Source: a bacterium (lineage in GTDB: Bacteria > Bacteroidota > Bacteroidia > Bacteroidales > Bacteroidaceae). From it: 28,228 nt of DNA. The position numbers and the translations under genes were made by a program. The notes beneath the pieces were generated by a model, which was given only the letters and a program-made list of their open reading frames with translations, did not search any database and was not told the DNA's origin. Shown piece by piece: positions 24,170 to 28,228 of the stretch. Every line of letters begins with the position of its first letter. Within the stretch, counting starts at the first letter, position 1. The DNA is taken from positions 1 to 28,228 of the forward strand of contig SFXD01000022.1 of NCBI GenBank assembly GCA_004559785.1. Direction: 5' to 3'.

Positions 24170-26260
24170 ATGTACAACAAACAAGTAAAGATGCCACAAT
24201 CCATCATCTGGAGGCGATTTGCCAACAAGGGATACAGCGCCTTTGCAAGCCTTGGACGTGAGATACGCATAGGAGTACTCAGCGTATCCACCCTTGCCGT
24301 AGCTGCCAATGCACAGGCTGGTGAGGACCAAGGCAGAGAGCAGAGCGTAATCCCAGAGGAGACAAAAGACGAAAAAGAGATGGATGCGGTGACCGTGACA
24401 GGCACCATGGCTCCGCTGACCACATTGCAGTCAGCACGAATCGTAACCGTACTGAACCGCACGGACATTGAGCGAGCGGGAGTACAAAGCGTAAACGACC
24501 TATTGAAATTAGCCTCCGGAGTGGATGTCCGGCAGCGCGGAGGCTTTGGTATTCAGACGGACATCAGCATTGACGGTGGTATCTTCGACCAGATAACCTT
24601 GCTTCTGAACGGAGTTAACATCAGCAACCCACACACAGGACATCTTGCAGCAGACTTCCCCGTTAGCGTCAGCGACATCGAACGCATTGAGATACTCGAA
24701 GGGGCGGCAAGCCGTGTCTACGGAGGCCAGAGTTTCGGAGGTGCCATCAACATTGTAACAAGGAAAGGCGAAAAGAACAGTGCCGAATTCAGCGCCGAGG
24801 GTGGCTCGTTCGGAACATTCACAGCCGATGCAAGGGGAGAGCTCGTAACAGGAAGACTCAGGAACAGCATCAGCGGCGGTGGCGGACGCTCGGACGGAGG
24901 CACGGCCAACAGCGGATGGAAGAAGGGGCAAGTGTTCTACAGCGGAGCCTGGGAAAGCTATACCATTAACCTTAGCTGGCAGGCAGGCATGAGCAAGAAA
25001 GCATACGGAGCCAACACATTCTACAGCGCGGCATATCCTGACCAGTACGAGAGAAACGAGAGATACCTGATTTCCGTGGCAGCCGAGACAAAGGGCAAGG
25101 TACATCTTGCACCACAGGTATACTGGAACAGGACTTACGACAACTTCGAACTTGTCCACGGCGAGAAGTTCGGAGAGAACTTCCATCAAGCAGACGTATA
25201 TGGGATAAAGGTGGGCGGATACGTCAACTGGCTTGCCTGCAAGACAGCCATCGCAACAGAGGCAAGGCAAGAAGGAATATTGAGCACGAGCCTTGGCAAG
25301 GACCTGGACGAACAGCAATACAAGAAAGTAAGGGGCGAAAGCGAGACGTACTACACCCGTCAGGATGACAGGACTACAGTGTCCTTCAACCTGGAGCACA
25401 ACATATTGCTTAGCCGGTGGACCATCTCGGCAGGAGTAATGGCAAGCATGACCACAAGCGTAGACCACAAATTCAGGTTCTATCCAGGCATAGACATTGC
25501 CTATCACCCAGCTACGGACTGGAAACTGTTCCTGTCATACAACAAGGGATTCCGCCTGCCATCATTCACGGAATTGTACTACAAGAGCCCCACGCACGAA
25601 GGGAACAAGGGCCTGAAGTCTGAGGAGAACAGATCCCTACAGTTGGGAGCACAATATTCCCGCAAAGGAATCAGTGCAACGGCAAGGGCTTTCTACCATC
25701 GTGGCAACAGGATGATAGACTGGGTAATGTACAATGCCGACGACACGTACCACAGCGCGGCCTTCAACCTAGACAACCTTGGTGCCCAGGCCAGACTGAG
25801 AATGGAACTCCCTGAGATGGCTGGCAAGGACACGTGGGTCCGTAGCATAGACCTGTCATACACCTATATCCACCAAGAAAGGCACGATGACACGGAAATA
25901 TTCAAGTCCAACTATGCCATGGAGTATCTGAGGCACAAGCTGACTGCAAATATCAACCATCGCATATTCTCGAAGTTGGAAGCCACTTGGAGCGTGAGAT
26001 GGCAAGACAGGATGGGAGGATACATCGTATATGGCGACACTTACACAGACCCAAATACAGGATACCTCCGCGCCACTTCTACAGGTGAGTTCAAGGAATA
26101 TTCGCCTTATGCCACGCTCGACCTGAAGATACAATGGACGGACAAACATTACGACCTGTATGTAAAGGGAACGAACATCACTGGACACAAATATTACGAC
26201 CTCGGCAGCATCAGGCAACCAGGTATATGGGTTATGGCTGGTGCCAGATACAGACTATGA
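24170..26260 (+). CDS. TonB-dependent outer-membrane receptor, ligand unknown
   Basis: A TonB-dependent receptor of the BtuB/CirA size class: 696 residues from ATG 24170, or 689 from ATG 24191. An in-frame GTG at 24125 lies inside the asnA terminator and is rejected. The N-terminus is an extended signal: about 26 residues with basic and aromatic groups (IIWRRFANKGYSAF, LGREIR) precede the hydrophobic IGVLSVSTLAVAANAQA. A TonB-box-like MDAVTVTGTM leads into the plug (DLLKLASGVDVRQRG, SIDGGIFDQITLLLNGVNISNP, IEILEGAASRVYGGQSFGGAINIVTRKG). The barrel contains KGFRLPSFTELYY and ends in VMAGARYRL. No riboswitch, iron box or transporter genes lie beside it, so the ligand could be a corrinoid, siderophore or other compound. 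TATATTTT at 24148 is a weak -7 candidate. Confidence 0.88.
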   Translation: MYNKQVKMPQSIIWRRFANKGYSAFASLGREIRIGVLSVSTLAVAANAQAGEDQGREQSVIPEETKDEKEMDAVTVTGTMAPLTTLQSARIVTVLNRTDIERAGVQSVNDLLKLASGVDVRQRGGFGIQTDISIDGGIFDQITLLLNGVNISNPHTGHLAADFPVSVSDIERIEILEGAASRVYGGQSFGGAINIVTRKGEKNSAEFSAEGGSFGTFTADARGELVTGRLRNSISGGGGRSDGGTANSGWKKGQVFYSGAWESYTINLSWQAGMSKKAYGANTFYSAAYPDQYERNERYLISVAAETKGKVHLAPQVYWNRTYDNFELVHGEKFGENFHQADVYGIKVGGYVNWLACKTAIATEARQEGILSTSLGKDLDEQQYKKVRGESETYYTRQDDRTTVSFNLEHNILLSRWTISAGVMASMTTSVDHKFRFYPGIDIAYHPATDWKLFLSYNKGFRLPSFTELYYKSPTHEGNKGLKSEENRSLQLGAQYSRKGISATARAFYHRGNRMIDWVMYNADDTYHSAAFNLDNLGAQARLRMELPEMAGKDTWVRSIDLSYTYIHQERHDDTEIFKSNYAMEYLRHKLTANINHRIFSKLEATWSVRWQDRMGGYIVYGDTYTDPNTGYLRATSTGEFKEYSPYATLDLKIQWTDKHYDLYVKGTNITGHKYYDLGSIRQPGIWVMAGARYRL

Positions 26261-26294
26261 AATGGGATAATAGTTAGGCTTTTTGGCAAAACTG

Positions 26295-26325
26295 TTTGTA
26301 CTTTCATGGAAAATCAGTAAATTTG
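26295..26325 (+). promoter_or_regulatory. Promoter of the amidase/MCE unit
   Basis: TTTG (26295-26298), 19-nt spacer, TAAATTTG (26318-26325). It lies inside the longest open frame of the amidase and so sets the true start downstream. Confidence 0.75.
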
Positions 26326-26342
26326 CACAAAAATTCGGCTCT

Positions 26343-27089
26343 GTGAAAAGAATACTGACTATAATAGCGTGTGTATGCCTGTGCATTAGCGTGCAGGCAT
26401 ACACCGTAGTGATAGATGCCGGGCACGGAGGCAAGGACGCCGGAGCACTCGGGGCAAAATCCAAGGAGAAGAACATCAACCTTGCCGTTGCGCTCGAACT
26501 TGGAAGGCTGATCGAAAGAAACTGCTCGGGAGTGAAAGTCATCTACACACGCAAGACTGACACATTCGTAGAACTGCACGAGAGGGCAAACATTGCCAAC
26601 AAGGCTAAGGCAGACCTCTTTATCAGCATCCACGCCAACAGTACCGCAGCCGGCAGGAAAGGCACCACAGTAAGGGGAACGGAAACATACACCCTCGGCA
26701 TGCACCGAGCCGCAGAGAACCTGGAAGTGGCAAAGCGCGAGAATACCGTCATTACACTGGAAGCAGGCTACCAGCAGAAATACGAAGGCTTTGACCCAAA
26801 GAGCAGCGAGAGCTACATCATCTTCGAACTTATGCAAGACCAGAACATGGCTGCCAGCGTCAGCCTTGCAAAGATGATACAGAAACAGTTCTCCACCACG
26901 GCTAAACGGGTAGACAGAGGTGTACACCAGGCCGGACTTCTCGTACTAAGCCAGACAAGCATGCCCGCCGTATTGGTGGAATTAGGATATATCAACAACG
27001 CAGCCGAAGAAAGGTACATGACCTCCTCTTCGGGCGTATCGGCATTGGCAAACAGCATATACAAAGCATTCGTTGAATACAAAAAATAA
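26343..27089 (+). CDS. N-acetylmuramoyl-L-alanine amidase (Amidase_3), exported
   Basis: A zinc amidase that cleaves the bond between MurNAc and the stem peptide of peptidoglycan, as needed for cell separation. The longest open frame begins at a TTG (26283) upstream of a strong promoter, so I place the start at GTG 26343, giving 248 residues. This leaves a good signal peptide (VKRILTIIACVCLCISVQA). The catalytic domain shows VIDAGHGGKDAGA (first Zn His), the Glu of EKNINLAVALE, SIHANS (second Zn His) and the catalytic Glu in VLVELGYINN. No LysM or AMIN domain is present. It precedes the MCE gene by 9 nt, a pairing often seen in Bacteroidota. Confidence 0.92.
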   Translation: MKRILTIIACVCLCISVQAYTVVIDAGHGGKDAGALGAKSKEKNINLAVALELGRLIERNCSGVKVIYTRKTDTFVELHERANIANKAKADLFISIHANSTAAGRKGTTVRGTETYTLGMHRAAENLEVAKRENTVITLEAGYQQKYEGFDPKSSESYIIFELMQDQNMAASVSLAKMIQKQFSTTAKRVDRGVHQAGLLVLSQTSMPAVLVELGYINNAAEERYMTSSSGVSALANSIYKAFVEYKK

Positions 27090-27098
27090 TACTGATAT

Positions 27099-27893
27099 AT
27101 GAAGAAGGAAGTCAAAATCGGATTGGCAGGCATAGTTGCCTTGGTTCTTCTGTTCCTGGGAATCAATTTCCTTAAGGGCGTAAACCTGTTCACCACCAAC
27201 AACACATACTATATCAGGTTCGACAATGCCAAGGGGCTGAGCAAGAGCAGCACGGTGTATGCAGATGGATACAACGTCGGAATAGTGAGCAGCATCATAT
27301 ACGATTACGACAACCCTGGGCAGGTACTGGTAGAAATAAGCACCGACCGCAGCCTTAGGATTCCCAAGGGAAGCACAGCCACACTTGACGAAGTAATGCT
27401 CGGCGGATGTACCCTCAACATGAAACTGGCAACAAACCTTACTGAGGCATACCACCCTGGCGACACAATACAGGGCAGCGATGCATCCGGCCTGATGTCG
27501 AAGGCTGCAGACATCATGCCGCAACTGGAGCAGGTGGTGGCAAAGGTCGACACACTCGTATCTACCCTTAACAGAATCGTTGCCGACCCCAACCTTCCAC
27601 TTATACTAAACAATGCCGGACAGATAACGGAGAACCTCAACAAGAGCACCATACAGCTAAACAACATCCTCGGAAAGGACATACCTCAGCTGGCAAGGAC
27701 TTTCAACACCGCCGGAGAAAGCGTGACGGCACTGACAGAAAACCTCAACAAGATAGACCTGCAGCAAACATTAGACAGCGTGAACATTACCATTGGCAGC
27801 GTACACCAGATGATGGAACAGATGCAAAGTACGGACGGCACATCCAAAACGATACGTACACTTCTCTGTGTTCGGAAAACGCCAATAAAGTGA
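27099..27893 (+). CDS. MCE/MlaD family lipid-transport protein, 3' end frameshifted
   Basis: A membrane-anchored MCE protein of the kind that shuttles phospholipid or other lipid across the periplasm. One N-terminal helix (about 8-27, VALVLLFLGINFLKG) leads into the MCE domain (about 37-115: NAKGLSKSSTVYADGYNVGIV, LRIPKGSTA, MLGGCTLNM). Then comes a helical region with repeated small-residue and leucine spacing (about 128-240). The open frame ends after residue 264 in TSKTIRTLLCVRKTPIK. In the +1 frame, 27838-27888 reads AHPKRYVHFSVFGKRQ then stop, the usual C-terminus of these Bacteroidota proteins. Family members also carry roughly 30 residues before it that are absent here. A deletion of non-triplet length near 27837-27841 explains both facts. 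The lipid-binding part is intact, so function may remain. Confidence 0.85.
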   Translation: MKKEVKIGLAGIVALVLLFLGINFLKGVNLFTTNNTYYIRFDNAKGLSKSSTVYADGYNVGIVSSIIYDYDNPGQVLVEISTDRSLRIPKGSTATLDEVMLGGCTLNMKLATNLTEAYHPGDTIQGSDASGLMSKAADIMPQLEQVVAKVDTLVSTLNRIVADPNLPLILNNAGQITENLNKSTIQLNNILGKDIPQLARTFNTAGESVTALTENLNKIDLQQTLDSVNITIGSVHQMMEQMQSTDGTSKTIRTLLCVRKTPIK

Positions 27894-28228
27894 TATTTAG
27901 ATTTCATCCAAATTTCCGACACTCATTCTCACGGCAAGGAGCACGACACGTTAAACAATTATAATGCAAACCGTTATATTCAAGCGGGCTTATTTTATAG
28001 TACATCTCTTCATACATTACAAATACACTATAACACAAACACTTGCAATTACACAAGATGTCAAAGCGGACAAAATCCACATTTCATTATTGGCATCTGT
28101 AAAACAACGTGTTAACATATTTTAGAGTTGCTTGCCCTGTGGAAGCAAATTTTGTTGTTTGAAAGAAACTCCATAACTTTGCAACACCAAAGAACTAAAA
28201 ACGGCAATTGCTTCACAGCAAAACATAC
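27894..28228. other. Gene-free 3' end of the window
   Basis: About 335 nt of AT-rich DNA with no supportable ORF on either strand. A weak hairpin TTGCTT/AAGCAA (28128-28133 with 28143-28148) followed by ATTTTGTTGTTT could end the amidase/MCE transcript. The remaining feature is a promoter near the right edge. Confidence 0.5.
28151..28181 (+). promoter_or_regulatory. Promoter directed out of the window
   Basis: TTTG (28151-28154), 19-nt spacer, TAACTTTG (28174-28181). No start codon of a long frame follows before the end, so the gene it serves begins beyond 28228. Confidence 0.65.

Overview
The window looks like chromosomal DNA from a Bacteroidota bacterium, most likely order Bacteroidales and tentatively Prevotellaceae-like. 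Several signs support this. Most transcription units start behind the Bacteroidota-type promoter (-33 TTTG, about 19-20 nt, then -7 TAnnTTTG), and Shine-Dalgarno sequences are mostly absent. The gene families also fit: a secreted GH2 beta-galactosidase, DPP-IV, a BtuG-like lipoprotein with an acidic run after its lipid cysteine, TonB-dependent receptors, and an amidase followed by an MCE protein. Placement below order is a guess from sequence style, not a search.

Layout. (1) 1-371: intergenic DNA with two short repeat sets, both of 23-nt period, then the lacZ promoter. (2) 0.37-5.8 kb: exported beta-galactosidase, a ComF-type phosphoribosyltransferase and glutamate dehydrogenase, with long hairpins after lacZ and gdhA. 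(3) 6.0-11.3 kb: a probable three-gene unit coding for a 1000-residue receiver/ATP-grasp protein related to PEP synthase, an AGCS amino-acid:cation symporter, and the tRNA t6A dehydratase TcdA. (4) 11.5-19.4 kb: a cobalamin uptake operon. A promoter and a cobalamin riboswitch precede btuB, btuG, btuF, btuC, a GH20 beta-N-acetylhexosaminidase and btuD. The hexosaminidase sits tightly between the permease and ATPase genes. (5) 19.5-22.7 kb: a TIGR01212-type radical SAM protein on the minus strand, diverging from dipeptidyl peptidase IV. (6) 22.8-26.3 kb: tRNA-Arg(CCG), asnA, and a second TonB-dependent receptor with an extended signal sequence. (7) 26.3-28.2 kb: an N-acetylmuramoyl-L-alanine amidase and an MCE/MlaD protein whose 3' end is frameshifted, then a gene-free stretch ending in a promoter that fires out of the window.

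The most coherent system is the B12 operon. BtuB and surface BtuG would capture corrinoid, BtuF binds it in the periplasm, and BtuC/BtuD move it inward, all under one riboswitch. The embedded hexosaminidase should share this control and is the most unusual feature. The next most notable items are the disrupted MCE gene, the receiver/ATP-grasp protein that lacks the phosphohistidine and PEP-binding parts of a PEP synthase, and the 23-nt-period repeats upstream of lacZ.
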